Assembly: GCA_021737275.1 (NCBI GenBank)
Contig: JAIPEE010000006.1
Span: forward strand, 1-64,000
Direction of reading: 5' to 3'
Source: Desulfobacterales bacterium
GTDB taxonomy: Bacteria > Desulfobacterota > Desulfobacteria > Desulfobacterales > JAIPEE01
Length of the DNA: 64,000 bases
The notes beneath the pieces were generated by a model, which was not told the origin of the DNA, ran no database searches, and worked only from the letters and a program-made list of their open reading frames with translations. Positions 38,301 to 46,703 of this stretch are shown here, one piece after another. Positions within the stretch are counted from its first letter, which is position 1. Each line of letters begins with the position of its first letter. A program made the translations under genes and the position numbers.

Positions 38301-39100
38301 TTACTATTAAACCATCTCTTTTTCCTGGATTCCAGAAGATTTGCAACCCTTGGGTTTAATATTGCTTTATACTCAGTTTGTCCATATCGCACACCTGAGC
38401 CGTTTACAGTTGGCGGTTCACCGTGGAATGTCCCCAGACTACTGGCATTTCCGGAGGAGAATGTAGTCTCTGCTGAAATACCTGTCCCCCATAAAAACAT
38501 AGCAAAAATTATTGTACAAACAGGTATTATGACATTAATAAATTGACCTGTACCCACATTTATTTTTTTTATTGTGTTTGCTTTTTTCACAAGAAATAAT
38601 GATAAAATAACCGCCATTGTCGTGGAAAATCCGTTCAGTAAAAATCCGAATTCTGTTATTTTACGTAGTCCCAGCAGCGTTGAGCCCTGGATAAAGAGGA
38701 GAGAAGCCGCCCAGATCAGAATATAAAAATAGGTGCGCTTGGCGTAGGGCTTGCCATTTTTAATAGAGATCTGATGCCCGCGTGCCATCAGAAAACCGGG
38801 CGCAATACCAAGAATAATTCCGATCAATGGCATCATTGGCCTGTAAACGCCTATGAACCATAACATAAAAAGAAAGCAGCAGAGTGATATCGTTCCGGGA
38901 AGAATAGCGGTAATTTTACCCAGCGGCATTTCATTTTTAGAGCTCTTGATGACCATCCAGCTGGAATAAAGCATCATCAGGATAATACCGAGACTTCTGT
39001 TAAATTGCATGACCAGCATGGACAGCATTAGAATTGCGCCGGTTATCATCAGTTTTTTCGACATTTTGCGGGCAACATTCAAGGCGATTTTAAAAGTCAT
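35360..39100 (-). CDS. 1246-residue membrane-anchored giant protein with putative papain-like C-terminus
   Basis: I do not recognise the whole protein. Residues 1-208 have about seven hydrophobic segments; the last (188-208) ends in GISA-ET like a signal-peptide end. A large polar region follows with two related blocks: LIVDWDKRIATLEP (286-299) and LKVDWDKRKATLSP (552-565). Near 765-815 lies a hydrophobic, Ala/Gly-rich stretch (GAVAAGLTIAIIQLLGGLGM). A charged low-complexity linker (about 930-1030, rich in Q, E, D, P) comes next. The final 150 residues hold GGQCGEYGEW (Cys1100), SNHNATRVI (His1137) and RFVIDYW (Asp1153), the order and spacing of papain or transglutaminase folds. GGAG precedes the ATG. 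Confidence 0.8.
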   Translation of the reverse strand: MTFKIALNVARKMSKKLMITGAILMLSMLVMQFNRSLGIILMMLYSSWMVIKSSKNEMPLGKITAILPGTISLCCFLFMLWFIGVYRPMMPLIGIILGIAPGFLMARGHQISIKNGKPYAKRTYFYILIWAASLLFIQGSTLLGLRKITEFGFLLNGFSTTMAVILSLFLVKKANTIKKINVGTGQFINVIIPVCTIIFAMFLWGTGISAETTFSSGNASSLGTFHGEPPTVNGSGVRYGQTEYKAILNPRVANLLESRKKRWFNSKISTGKKNLLVNWSFSGGRLIVDWDKRIATLEPIYFSCITAAQYDYDPGKIKYFKSSVELSLKKQSDGGNSLNMLGVDTSGNGGYSNMLPVMHGFGYPVIIGDGYMSSRYTSDREINSNGQYLKQPVYHGIGQTDFHITNNFPKSAGDKSNRKVSGNNTLLMQLQQGNYFRENFAIEQGVMETAFGCLIVLDNALKAINAEELRPADYRDKEFSFVPVKTIGREPATPHLISELKPQNSSWTKRDVTGTKVYKGRFLRAAPSPNDMNSAAKICAALRNAVCEGAELKVDWDKRKATLSPFLIRWDILTYNGAWKNTTSEAFSPVKSESGKITFNASAFQYIADGELNYSYQNKRVPLASSHDSSLTTFNPVAFKGKPVSVQWQAIPWDNDSILVRVYARPFTNQLRFVESQYYLPAYYDILFEQHKAVGSNKIEPAPDVEDTKNEISRSEPSETKSSQDRLQTDQNDEDLLSAIEQVLNTIEQSVQNIGFSEGAVAAGLTIAIIQLLGGLGMTAAYISAIDVAAAIDASVSEAQQELYSQPDVQDRNFLIDENGERWESNDEGLFGVEYDGKTEWMTREKAEQSIQKELESRHEREEKHDGQDPSSAQGWTEMLDGTEAQAWLIKNGYLYENGQPTLLFQDWQKNPDRGSLHGIAGYEGANGDMTDSVILISRGEPAQQEPEIQNKEQQSEEDRTDTQKVDAAENQVQDTQQSDEKVHSTKEPTKDTQQEVQEEIDDDRPPDVDRHNDELLPDEPEPYKPPGPTTPEQVATLKDKIQETVDDKKMEGYYVRNREFDVLPVVDQALWAGNKAINNIGNWVGSPVDGAMGWTGGQCGEYGEWGIKWSEKACKDTFGEGTIMTQITAESGTSNHNATRVITPNGDRFVIDYWQGMQDRQTVYTEEEWIQQQTKAGRPDIVRSWSGDKADILGGGEEGALNNYINKYGEKEGIEKFRSGAAKGEDMAKREALILSYQKSPWPTK

Positions 39101-39157
39101 AACACGAGGCTCCCAACTGATGGCGGATTTAGGCCGCTGATTCTTACTTAAGATATT

Positions 39158-39943
39158 CTAAAAAAACATAGCCACTATTACACCGATGAGGCTGCAAGCG
39201 GCCCAGCCGATAGCAAGGGATTTCTTTTCTTTTGTTGTTGCAGAAAAGTCATATTTTTTTTCGAGCAATATAGTGGCAAGGCCGGATACTATGAGCCCTC
39301 CAAAAATCATAGCAAAAATGGGTATGATGATTATGAGAGTGCCGTCATCAATGTATTCTTTAAAAAATATTGTCATAACCCCAAGAATGCTTCCCCACAA
39401 AAGCGCCCAGACCAGAGCTGGAAAAGTGCCCAAAATACCGGGATTGAGTTCTTTTTCGTTCACAACTTTATAAATCAATATCCCGGCAAGAAAACCACTT
39501 AATAAAGATCCGATACCAAAGGATGTCAGCATGCCAGGTAAGGTGGTGTTCCAGGTTCGGGGATACTGGCTGTAGAATTCAGGGTTTCCGGCTCGTATAT
39601 TGTCATAAAATCCGGAAAACAAAACTCCTATAGGAAGCCAGCCTATAAGCCATATTATGGCCCATTGGCAGCCTGAAGCAATTAAATTTTTTAATAAGAA
39701 TGAATCGCTATCCGCGGCGGTTTTAGCAGGTATCGGACGAAAAGGTATCGCTTTTTCAGGCCGAGAAAATTTTTGTTTATTAATTTTTTTTGGTGTAGGG
39801 TTCACCCGGCGGGGCCGGGGTTTGACTTCTTCGCTTTCAGACTCAGGTGGAGCTATAGGAGCGCCACATTTTCCGCAGAATTTTATTCCCTCAGGATTTA
39901 CAGGGGAGCCACACTTGCCGCAAAATTTTGGAGTTAGATTCAT
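39158..39943 (-). CDS. Zinc-ribbon membrane protein
   Basis: 261 residues. N-terminal zinc ribbon FCGKCGSPVNPEG with FCGKCGAPI (residues 8-29), then a Pro/Lys-rich linker, then about five membrane helices (WAIIWLIGWLPIGVLF, LLSGFLAGILIYKV, FPALVWALLWGSILGVMTIFF, LIIIIPIFAMIFGGLIVSGL, GWAACSLIGVIVAMFF). The ribbon should face the cytoplasm. Function unknown. It is the first gene of the four-gene operon, with GGAGA before the ATG and 57 bp before the giant gene. Confidence 0.78.
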   Translation of the reverse strand: MNLTPKFCGKCGSPVNPEGIKFCGKCGAPIAPPESESEEVKPRPRRVNPTPKKINKQKFSRPEKAIPFRPIPAKTAADSDSFLLKNLIASGCQWAIIWLIGWLPIGVLFSGFYDNIRAGNPEFYSQYPRTWNTTLPGMLTSFGIGSLLSGFLAGILIYKVVNEKELNPGILGTFPALVWALLWGSILGVMTIFFKEYIDDGTLIIIIPIFAMIFGGLIVSGLATILLEKKYDFSATTKEKKSLAIGWAACSLIGVIVAMFF

Positions 39944-40053
39944 AAAAGTCTCCAGCCTGACTACATGGTTATTTAAAAAAAAATATGCTGAACAGCATTC
40001 GAATATAGTTTAATATGTTTTTGTTACAATATAGTTCTGGTCTTTATGTTTTT

Positions 40054-40129
40054 TGGTACGCCCGGCAGGATTCGAACCTGCGATCTTCAGCTCCGGAGGC
40101 TGACGCCCTATCCCCTGGGCTACGGGCGC
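40054..40129 (-). tRNA. tRNA-Arg (CCG)
   Basis: A complete 76-nt cloverleaf on the minus strand. Acceptor GCGCCCG pairs with CGGGCGT (one G-U). The anticodon loop is CTCCGGA, anticodon CCG, which reads CGG. The T loop is GTTCGAATC, and discriminator A and CCA are encoded. It lies 45 bp behind folC on the same strand and may be read in the same transcript. Confidence 0.95.
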
Positions 40130-40174
40130 AAATTGTGATGATGTGAGAAGAAATAGATCATCATTGTCCGCAAG

Positions 40175-41473
40175 TCAAGCCAGAAAGATTTCCGGATTAT
40201 CTTTGGAAAGGGCCGCTTTGGCTTCACCCACCAGATAGAGAGAGCCGGCAATGCATACGGCATCATTTTCTGAAGCGGAATTAATGGCGTGGTGCACGGC
40301 TTCTCCAACATCTGAAATTATCGTAATATCCGAAATCATATCTTTTGTGATTTTATAGATTTTTTCCGGCGGAATGGACCGGTCAATTTCAGGTTGAGTC
40401 AATACCACTTTATCACATACCGGGATAAGGCATTTAAGAATTGCATCTACCGGCTTATCATCGCACATGCCGATAACCAGTGTAACCTTTTTGTCTTTCA
40501 GATGATCTGATATAAAATTTCCCAAAAGTCTTGCCGCATTAAGATTGTGAGCGCCGTCAATAATAACAAACGGTTTTTTAGAAATAACTTCAAGACGTCC
40601 GGGCCAACGGGTTTTTAATAACCCCTTTCTGATATGATCTACAGAAAGATTTTCTTTTTTTCTGGAAAGTATTTCGCAGGCAGCAAGCGTTAGTGCTGCA
40701 TTATCAACCTGATAATTTCCAAGAAGTCCGGTTTTCATATCTCGCCATGTTTTATTAATACCAAAATATGAAAAGGTGCCATTTTTATTTCGTCTGACTT
40801 TGAAATCTCTACCCGAATGATAAACGGTTGCAGACTTTGACACCGCAACCTGAGAGATAACATCAAGAGCTGTTTTTTGTTTTACACCGCTAATGACCGG
40901 TGTTTTGTTTTTAATGATACCCGCTTTTTCACCTGAAATTTCCGCAATGGTGTTACCCAGATATGCGGTGTGCTCAATTGAAATATTTGTAATGATGGAC
41001 AGCTCCGGTTTAATAATATTGGTTGAATCCAGTCTGCCGCCCATACCGGTTTCGATAACGGCCCAGTCAACATTATGCGTTGCAAATATATAAAAGGCCA
41101 TGGCGGTATTAATTTCAAAAAAAGTAGGTTCACGATCTCCCTTTTCTTCGGTATTAACAGCATTATAGGCATCTACCACTTCACTATCGGATATCTGTTT
41201 ATTGTTAATACAGATCCGTTCATTAAATTTAATAAGATGGGGTGAGGTAAACAGCCCGACTTTGTACCCGGCTTCATGAAGTATGGTTGAAAGCGATGAT
41301 GCAATGGATCCTTTGCCGTTTGTACCGGCTATATGGATGCATTTAAATTGTTCGTGCGGATTCCCAACGCCTTTTAACATGCGCTTGATGGTATTAAGTC
41401 CGAGCTTTATCCCGAAACGTCTCAGCCCGTACATGGACTGGAGGCATTTATTATATTCTTTGTTTTCTGCCAT
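40175..41473 (-). CDS. folC: Folylpolyglutamate / dihydrofolate synthase FolC
   Basis: 432 residues. It adds glutamate to folates and may also make dihydrofolate from dihydropteroate. The Mur-ligase P-loop is IAGTNGKGSIASSL at about 48-61, followed by GYKVGLFTSPHLIKFNERI, the FolC hallmark. ETGMGGRLDSTNII and ITNISIEHTAYLG form the middle. The C-terminal domain has WPGRLEVI and VIDGAHNLNAARLL. Full length. It lies behind the rpsU terminator and ahead of tRNA-Arg. Confidence 0.95.
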   Translation of the reverse strand: MAENKEYNKCLQSMYGLRRFGIKLGLNTIKRMLKGVGNPHEQFKCIHIAGTNGKGSIASSLSTILHEAGYKVGLFTSPHLIKFNERICINNKQISDSEVVDAYNAVNTEEKGDREPTFFEINTAMAFYIFATHNVDWAVIETGMGGRLDSTNIIKPELSIITNISIEHTAYLGNTIAEISGEKAGIIKNKTPVISGVKQKTALDVISQVAVSKSATVYHSGRDFKVRRNKNGTFSYFGINKTWRDMKTGLLGNYQVDNAALTLAACEILSRKKENLSVDHIRKGLLKTRWPGRLEVISKKPFVIIDGAHNLNAARLLGNFISDHLKDKKVTLVIGMCDDKPVDAILKCLIPVCDKVVLTQPEIDRSIPPEKIYKITKDMISDITIISDVGEAVHHAINSASENDAVCIAGSLYLVGEAKAALSKDNPEIFLA

Positions 41474-41483
41474 GCTGCCTGAA

Positions 41484-41520
41484 AATAAAAAACCCGGCAG
41501 ATTATAAGGTCTGCCGGGTT
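41484..41520 (-). terminator. Terminator of rpsU
   Basis: An 11-bp GC-rich stem (41491-41501 with 41510-41520, arms AACCCGGCAGA / TCTGCCGGGTT) is followed on the minus strand by six T residues. It separates rpsU from folC. Confidence 0.9.
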
Positions 41521-41540
41521 ATTGGACGATCTAATAGTTT

Positions 41541-41750
41541 TTAATATCTTCTGTTTCTGCTACGTGATGCTGCAATTCGCAATCTTCTGAATGCTTCGCG
41601 CTGTTTTCTGCGTTTGTATTCACTTGGTTTTTCGTAGCTTTTTTTGAGCTTCAATCGTTTAAAAAGACCGTCATTCTGAATTTTTTTCTTCAGAATCCGC
41701 ATTGCCTTTTCAAGGTCGTTGTCAAATACTTTTACCTCAATAGCTTTCAA
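41541..41750 (-). CDS. rpsU: 30S ribosomal protein S21
   Basis: 69 residues from the chosen start. S21 is a small basic protein that helps 30S subunits pair with mRNA. Seen are IEVKVFDNDLEKAMRILKKKI, then LKKSYEKPSEYKRRKQREAFRR. A longer frame opens with GTG at 41774, but codons 3-5 of that frame spell the Shine-Dalgarno AAAGGAG, 9 nt before a TTG at 41748-41750. Starting there gives MKAIEVKVFDND, which is the normal S21 N-terminus. It has its own promoter and terminator. Confidence 0.93.
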   Translation of the reverse strand: MKAIEVKVFDNDLEKAMRILKKKIQNDGLFKRLKLKKSYEKPSEYKRRKQREAFRRLRIAASRSRNRRY

Positions 41751-41828
41751 ACTTCTTCGCTCCTTTCTTTCCACCAGGTGAGGTTTCGCTGATGGTTATT
41801 TACAGCGCCCGAATCTGCTGATCAAGGC

Positions 41829-41857
41829 AATATATAATCAACTTATTAATTGTGCAA
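41829..41857 (-). promoter_or_regulatory. Promoter of rpsU
   Basis: On the minus strand TTGCAC (41852-41857), a 17-nt spacer and TATATT (41829-41834) lie about 79 nt before the rpsU start. An A/T-only tract just upstream could serve as an UP element. Confidence 0.6.
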
Positions 41858-41955
41858 GCAAAAAAATAAAAAATAAAAAAAATATAAAGCCTTGTCAATT
41901 ATGTATATCCGGTTACCTCTCCCGGAAAGGGATGCTTTTAAGGCTTAACAACATA

Positions 41956-42630
41956 TTAAAGCTTTGAGATAAGCTCTTCAGTAACAGCTTTTACACTCGG
42001 CTCACCATCCAGGGTGATATATTTGATGTTGCCTTTTTTTTCAGCAAGATCTTTAAAATAGTAAGCAGAAGCAAGTGTGCCTTCTTCAGTGTTATAATAG
42101 ATGGCATGACGTTTACTGATAGCATCTTCATCCTGATCATCAGCTCTTGTTTTCAGATCGCCGCCGCAAACACGGCATTTATCACCATCAGGTTTGATAA
42201 CATCAATAAAAATATTATTGGGATGGTTGTTGTCATTTACACAGAGACGACGACCCATAATTCTGTTTTTTGCAATTTCACGGTCCAGAAGAATCTCAAC
42301 AACAATATCAAGCGCCATATCGGCTTCTTTGAGCGCCTCATCCAGTTTGATGGCCTGATTCTTATTTCTTGGGAATCCATCCAGGAGCCAACCATCTTTA
42401 CAGTCTTCTTTTTTCAGTCTGTCAAGGATCATCGGAATTGTGATTTCATCCGGTACGAGATCACCTTTATCGATATACCCTTTGGCTTTTGCACCGAGTT
42501 CCGTACCATTGGAGATGTTGTCACGGAAAATGGCACCTGATTCGATATGAGGTGTATTATATTTATCCTTTAAAATAGCACCCTGGGTACCCTTACCACT
42601 GCCGTTAGGTCCGAAAAATAAAATGTTCAT
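41956..42630 (-). CDS. adk: Adenylate kinase, metal-binding LID form
   Basis: 224 residues. It interconverts ATP and AMP with two ADP. The P-loop is FFGPNGSGKGTQ at residues 5-16; the AMP site includes ESGAIFRDNI and DGFPRNKNQA. The LID runs RRLC-x5-H-x15-C-x2-C and ends in GGDLKTRADD. Cys-x5-His-x15-Cys-x2-Cys is exactly the metal site described for the Desulfovibrio gigas enzyme, which can hold zinc, cobalt or iron; the common form has four cysteines. The C-terminus is normal. GGAG before the ATG supports the start. Confidence 0.96.
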   Translation of the reverse strand: MNILFFGPNGSGKGTQGAILKDKYNTPHIESGAIFRDNISNGTELGAKAKGYIDKGDLVPDEITIPMILDRLKKEDCKDGWLLDGFPRNKNQAIKLDEALKEADMALDIVVEILLDREIAKNRIMGRRLCVNDNNHPNNIFIDVIKPDGDKCRVCGGDLKTRADDQDEDAISKRHAIYYNTEEGTLASAYYFKDLAEKKGNIKYITLDGEPSVKAVTEELISKL

Positions 42631-42753
42631 TACTTACTCCTTTCATATTTATAATTTGTGGGCCCTTTTGCCGGAACCCAATATAATCAATTAATAAAGA
42701 TTGCCTCTCAACCTGGAGAATATCAGGCAAATCTATAACAAATATAAATGGCG

Positions 42754-42782
42754 GTTCTATATAAATACGGTCGGGTTGTCAA
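42754..42782 (-). promoter_or_regulatory. Candidate promoter of adk
   Basis: On the minus strand a perfect TTGACA (42777-42782) is followed after 15-17 nt by TATAGA or TAGAAC (42754-42761), about 125 nt before adk. The -10 is ambiguous. Confidence 0.45.
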
Positions 42783-42812
42783 GAAATGGATTTTAAAAAT
42801 GGAATTGAGAAC

Positions 42813-44192
42813 TTAAGTGCTTTTTTTAGCCATATCCGAAGCTACAGAGATCGCATCTCTTCTGCTTGTAATTTTACCTGAAAGGCGCTCTTCCTCAACA
42901 TGGTGGAGAATCTCACTGAATAAAGGCGAGGGGCGTAAACCAAGTTCCTGCATAAGATCATTGCCTGAAATCAGTGGTTTTTTTGATTTTTTCGGCAGAT
43001 AATTTTTTATATAGTTTTCAAAAATGCTATTAATAAAACGGATATGAGCTCCGGATACGGCATCCGTACCTTTTTGTTTTCCGTAAGTATCTGCAATAAA
43101 ATGGAGCAACAGATCAGGCGTTAATTCATTAAATTTCATGAAAAAACGGGTAATCGTTCTTCGGGTCAGCTCATTTTGGCAATATGCATTGAAAAGTCCC
43201 AATGGTCTTAAATGGTAATGGATAATAGTTTCAAGATATGTCTTTTCAAGGTTTGAAAACCGGAGCCGGCTGCCAATATCGGCTGCTATTTCAGCACCTC
43301 TGGTGGCATGGCGATAGAAATGGATGTGATTATCTCTGTCTGTTGTTCGGGTAACCGGTTTTCCAAGATCATGAAACAGCATGGCACATTTTAAAATAGC
43401 AGGCATGAAAGGCTTTTTTCGAGACCTTATATAGTCAATAAGCGGGGTTATCGATTCAAGCGGATTGTTTATAATATTTTCAAGATATGCATAAGACCTC
43501 ATTGTATGCCCGTATACATCAAAGTCATGGTATCTGTTCTGGCGGCATCCCGCCAGAGGCGTTATTTCCGGAAAAATGGTAAACAGCAAAGATGTTTCCG
43601 CCATTTGTTTCAGATATGAATATGAATCAGTGGTACTGAGCAGCTTGAAGAACTCTGAGCTGATTCGCTCTCCTGCAGTATTTTTGATGAGTTCGGCGTC
43701 TTTTTTTATGGCATTACAGGTTTCCGGATCGATTTCAAAGTTAAATGTTGCCCCGATTCGGAAAGCACGAAACAGTCGAACCGGATCGTTTTGGAAAACA
43801 AATTTTGAAACCATCCGGATTTTCTTGTCGGCAATATCCGAAAGACCGCCGGTGACATCGATTATTTTTCCATGGCTAATATCATAAGCCAATGCATTTA
43901 TTGTAAAATCACGTTGTTCCAGATCTTCCTGGATACAAGAGCCATTGATCGACGTGATGTCATACAGGCGGTTTTTTGCAGATACCCTGATTATTTTTTG
44001 TTTGTCTTTACCGAGCTCAACCCAGTGACCATTTGACATAATGGCCAGTTTTTTGGCATACTCTTCTGGATTTCCGGATACGGCAATGTCATAATCGGCA
44101 GGTGTCCGACCCAGTAAAAGATCTCTTACAGGGCCACCGACAATGTAAGTGCCGGTTTCTTTTGGGAGGCATTTTATATCAATATGGATCAT
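42813..44192 (-). CDS. tRNA nucleotidyltransferase / poly(A) polymerase family protein with HD domain
   Basis: 459 residues. Class II nucleotidyltransferase head: TYIVGGPVRDLLLGRTPADYDIAV with the DxD pair, then QRDFTINALAYD and DPVRLFRAFRIGATF. An HD phosphohydrolase domain follows with LFHDLGKPVT at about 265-275. Enzymes of this make-up usually add CCA to tRNA ends, or act as A-adding or C-adding partners. Both tRNAs here carry an encoded CCA, so repair is the likely role. The HD part may remove phosphates. Which nucleotide it adds cannot be told. Confidence 0.88.
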   Translation of the reverse strand: MIHIDIKCLPKETGTYIVGGPVRDLLLGRTPADYDIAVSGNPEEYAKKLAIMSNGHWVELGKDKQKIIRVSAKNRLYDITSINGSCIQEDLEQRDFTINALAYDISHGKIIDVTGGLSDIADKKIRMVSKFVFQNDPVRLFRAFRIGATFNFEIDPETCNAIKKDAELIKNTAGERISSEFFKLLSTTDSYSYLKQMAETSLLFTIFPEITPLAGCRQNRYHDFDVYGHTMRSYAYLENIINNPLESITPLIDYIRSRKKPFMPAILKCAMLFHDLGKPVTRTTDRDNHIHFYRHATRGAEIAADIGSRLRFSNLEKTYLETIIHYHLRPLGLFNAYCQNELTRRTITRFFMKFNELTPDLLLHFIADTYGKQKGTDAVSGAHIRFINSIFENYIKNYLPKKSKKPLISGNDLMQELGLRPSPLFSEILHHVEEERLSGKITSRRDAISVASDMAKKST

Positions 44193-44298
44193 GTGTCGCT
44201 CTTGTGTTCCTGAATTATTATTAACTTGATAAGTTTATCATCTTTATGGCGGGCTGTCCACGCCGATAAAATTTTTCAGTTTAAGGTAATTATACGCT

Positions 44299-44994
44299 AT
44301 GACCCACAACAAAAAGGACGAGCGGGAATCGACCTCACAACGCCCGATAACAATTGCTGTTACGGGTAATGCAGGATCCGGAAAAAGTGTTGTCTGCGAG
44401 TATTTTTCAGATATGGGCGCTACGGTAGTTAGTGCGGATGCACTTGCACGTGAGGTGGTTGAACCCGGAACCGAATCTTATGGCCGGATTGTTGAGTATT
44501 TTGGTGATGAAATTCTTTCAGACGATAAAACACTTGACAGGCCAAAGCTTCGAAGACTCATCAGTCATGACGATACCGCAAAGAGCGCGCTGGAAAGTTT
44601 TACGCACCCTGAAATAATCAAAAGAATGCATCTTCATGCTACGGAAGCCGGAAGAGCCGGTAAGGATATTGTTGTTCTTGAGGTACCGCTTCTTTTTGAA
44701 TCAGGACTTGAATCGCAATTTGATTATATTGTTCTGGTGACTTCTGATCAGGATATAAGACTTGAGCGGCTTGTAAAACGTGATCATGTTTCTGTTAAGG
44801 CTGCTGAAGAGCTTATTTCAATCCAACTGCCTGATGAGAAAAAAAAGATTTTTTCAGACTTTATTATTGAAAATAACAGTGATTTAAAACATATTCTGAA
44901 AAGTGTTAAAAATATACTGGCAGCGGTTCTTCCGGATCGCAAAAGCAAGCGTAATTCCCATCGGCTTACTCGGTGGGGAGTGAATGAACAATAG
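44299..44994 (+). CDS. coaE: Dephospho-CoA kinase CoaE
   Basis: 231 residues. It carries out the last step of CoA synthesis. The P-loop is AVTGNAGSGKSVVCEYF at about 18-34; DMGATVVSADALAREVVEPG follows as the dephospho-CoA site, and VLEVPLLFESGLE as the lid region. The first 15 residues are a polar extension, and the C-terminus carries about 25 extra basic residues (RKSKRNSHRLTRW). It stands divergent from the nucleotidyltransferase gene. panC, an earlier step of the same pathway, lies 26 kb away. Confidence 0.95.
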   Translation: MTHNKKDERESTSQRPITIAVTGNAGSGKSVVCEYFSDMGATVVSADALAREVVEPGTESYGRIVEYFGDEILSDDKTLDRPKLRRLISHDDTAKSALESFTHPEIIKRMHLHATEAGRAGKDIVVLEVPLLFESGLESQFDYIVLVTSDQDIRLERLVKRDHVSVKAAEELISIQLPDEKKKIFSDFIIENNSDLKHILKSVKNILAAVLPDRKSKRNSHRLTRWGVNEQ

Positions 44995-45408
44995 TGATAT
45001 TGCTCCATGCAATTGAAGATCTCGGACCGTTTGCAGCAAGGGGAATTCAAAAAAACATGACAATCCAAAAATGCTTGACATCCTTAAAATAATATCATAA
45101 TGCAATAAAAAATGTATGGCTCTCGCCATTTGGAGAAAATGCCTTTAAAATTCTAATCAAAAACATAATATAAGCATATTCTTCCAGAATAACCGTAAGG
45201 GTCCGTTAAAAAAATCGAAACGAGGTATTGTATAGCAAAGCAGAGTATGGCTGCATGAATTGGCATGTTTATAGCCATCGGATCACATATCATTTTATAA
45301 AGTTCTGTTTGTTGCACTACCCTGCAGGCAATACCATCAGATTTTTATGGAATCTTGAAAAAATCCGAAAAATTTATAAATAAAGATAACTTAGAGTGAG
45401 GTATATTT
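44995..45408. other. 414-bp region with the long leader of rho
   Basis: No open frame was recognised. A promoter candidate at 45075 would give rho an untranslated leader of about 300 nt. Long leaders of rho are autoregulated by Rho in several bacteria, so that is possible here, but no specific structure was identified. Confidence 0.45.
45075..45103 (+). promoter_or_regulatory. Candidate promoter of rho
   Basis: A perfect TTGACA (45075-45080) is followed after 15-17 nt by CATAAT or TAATGC (45096-45103). It would produce a leader of about 300 nt before rho. Confidence 0.42.
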
Positions 45409-46656
45409 ATGAACATTGTTGAGCTGAAGGAAAAGAAAATCAGTGAACTAACCAGCATGGCCAAAGGTTTTAAGATTGATGGCGCTGCAGGAATGCGTAA
45501 GCAGGAGCTGATTTTTGCTCTGCTCCAGGCTCAGATCGAAAAAGACGGGTCGATTTTTGGTGAAGGTACACTTGAAATTTTACCGGACGGGTTTGGCTTT
45601 TTAAGAGCCCAGAGCTATAATTATCTGCCCGGACCTGATGATATTTATGTCTCACCTTCACAGATTCGAAGATTTAATCTTCGAACCGGCGATACGGTTT
45701 CCGGCCAGATCAGGCAACCCAAAGAATCTGAACGATATTTCGCACTGCTGAAGGTTGAAGCTGTCAACTTTGAAGATCCTGAAATTGCGCGTGAAAAAAT
45801 TCTTTTTGATAACCTGACGCCACTTTATCCGGATGAAAAAATAAATCTTGAGTTTGATGCCGATAATTATTCAACACGAATCATGGACCTGATGACGCCT
45901 GTTGGTTTTGGTCAGCGCGGCCTTATCGTTTCTCCACCCCGATCCGGTAAAACAATGCTGTTGCAGTTTATTGCAAACAGCATCACGTCCAACCATAAAG
46001 ATGTTGTGCTTTTTGTCCTTCTGATTGATGAACGTCCTGAAGAAGTTACCGATATGGCACGTTCGGTTGACGGTGAAGTTATCAGCTCAACCTTTGATGA
46101 GCCGGCTGAACGTCATGTTCAGGTTGCTGAAATGGTTATTGAAAAAGCCAAACGCCTTGTTGAACATAAGAAAAAAGTGGTCATTCTGCTGGATAGTATT
46201 ACCAGGCTGGCCCGTGCGTATAATTCTGTTATGCCGCCAAGTGGAAAAATTCTTTCCGGTGGTGTTGATTCCAACGCTCTGCAGCGTCCGAAAAGATTTT
46301 TTGGCGCAGCAAGAAATATTGAAGACGGCGGCAGCCTGACAATTATTGCTACAGCACTGGTCGAAACCGGTAGCAGGATGGATGATGTTATTTTTGAAGA
46401 GTTCAAGGGTACCGGTAACATGGAAATTCAGCTTGATCGTCGCCTGGCTGATAAACGTCTGTTCCCGGCTATTGATATTAACAAGTCCGGAACACGTAAA
46501 GAAGAACTTCTGATGGACGAGCTTACACTTAACCGTGTGTGGATATTGAGAAAATTGCTTTCTTCACTTAATCCGATCGATGCACTTGAATTTTTACTTG
46601 ATAAAATGAACGGAACAAGAGATAATAAAGAATTTATGGAATCAATGAATTCTTAA
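45409..46656 (+). CDS. rho: Transcription termination factor Rho
   Basis: 415 residues, the usual length. Rho is a ring-shaped RNA-dependent ATPase that ends transcripts. The N-terminal helical part is [20 protein letters not shown]; the cold-shock-like RNA-binding domain has [19 protein letters not shown] and [19 protein letters not shown]. Walker A is [11 protein letters not shown] at about 180-190, Walker B is [14 protein letters not shown], and the Q/R-loop region [21 protein letters not shown] follows. The ATG has GAGTGAGG upstream. Confidence 0.98.
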   Translation: MNIVELKEKKISELTSMAKGFKIDGAAGMRKQELIFALLQAQIEKDGSIFGEGTLEILPDGFGFLRAQSYNYLPGPDDIYVSPSQIRRFNLRTGDTVSGQIRQPKESERYFALLKVEAVNFEDPEIAREKILFDNLTPLYPDEKINLEFDADNYSTRIMDLMTPVGFGQRGLIVSPPRSGKTMLLQFIANSITSNHKDVVLFVLLIDERPEEVTDMARSVDGEVISSTFDEPAERHVQVAEMVIEKAKRLVEHKKKVVILLDSITRLARAYNSVMPPSGKILSGGVDSNALQRPKRFFGAARNIEDGGSLTIIATALVETGSRMDDVIFEEFKGTGNMEIQLDRRLADKRLFPAIDINKSGTRKEELLMDELTLNRVWILRKLLSSLNPIDALEFLLDKMNGTRDNKEFMESMNS

Positions 46657-46703
46657 AAATAGATATTTTATTGAATAATATAATTATTAGGGGGTTTTTA
46701 AAG

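Noticed and set aside
40054-40129. tRNA-Arg as the attachment site of an island covering 31-40 kb
   Set aside because: No second copy of the tRNA 3' end was seen on the far side, and no integrase is present in the window.
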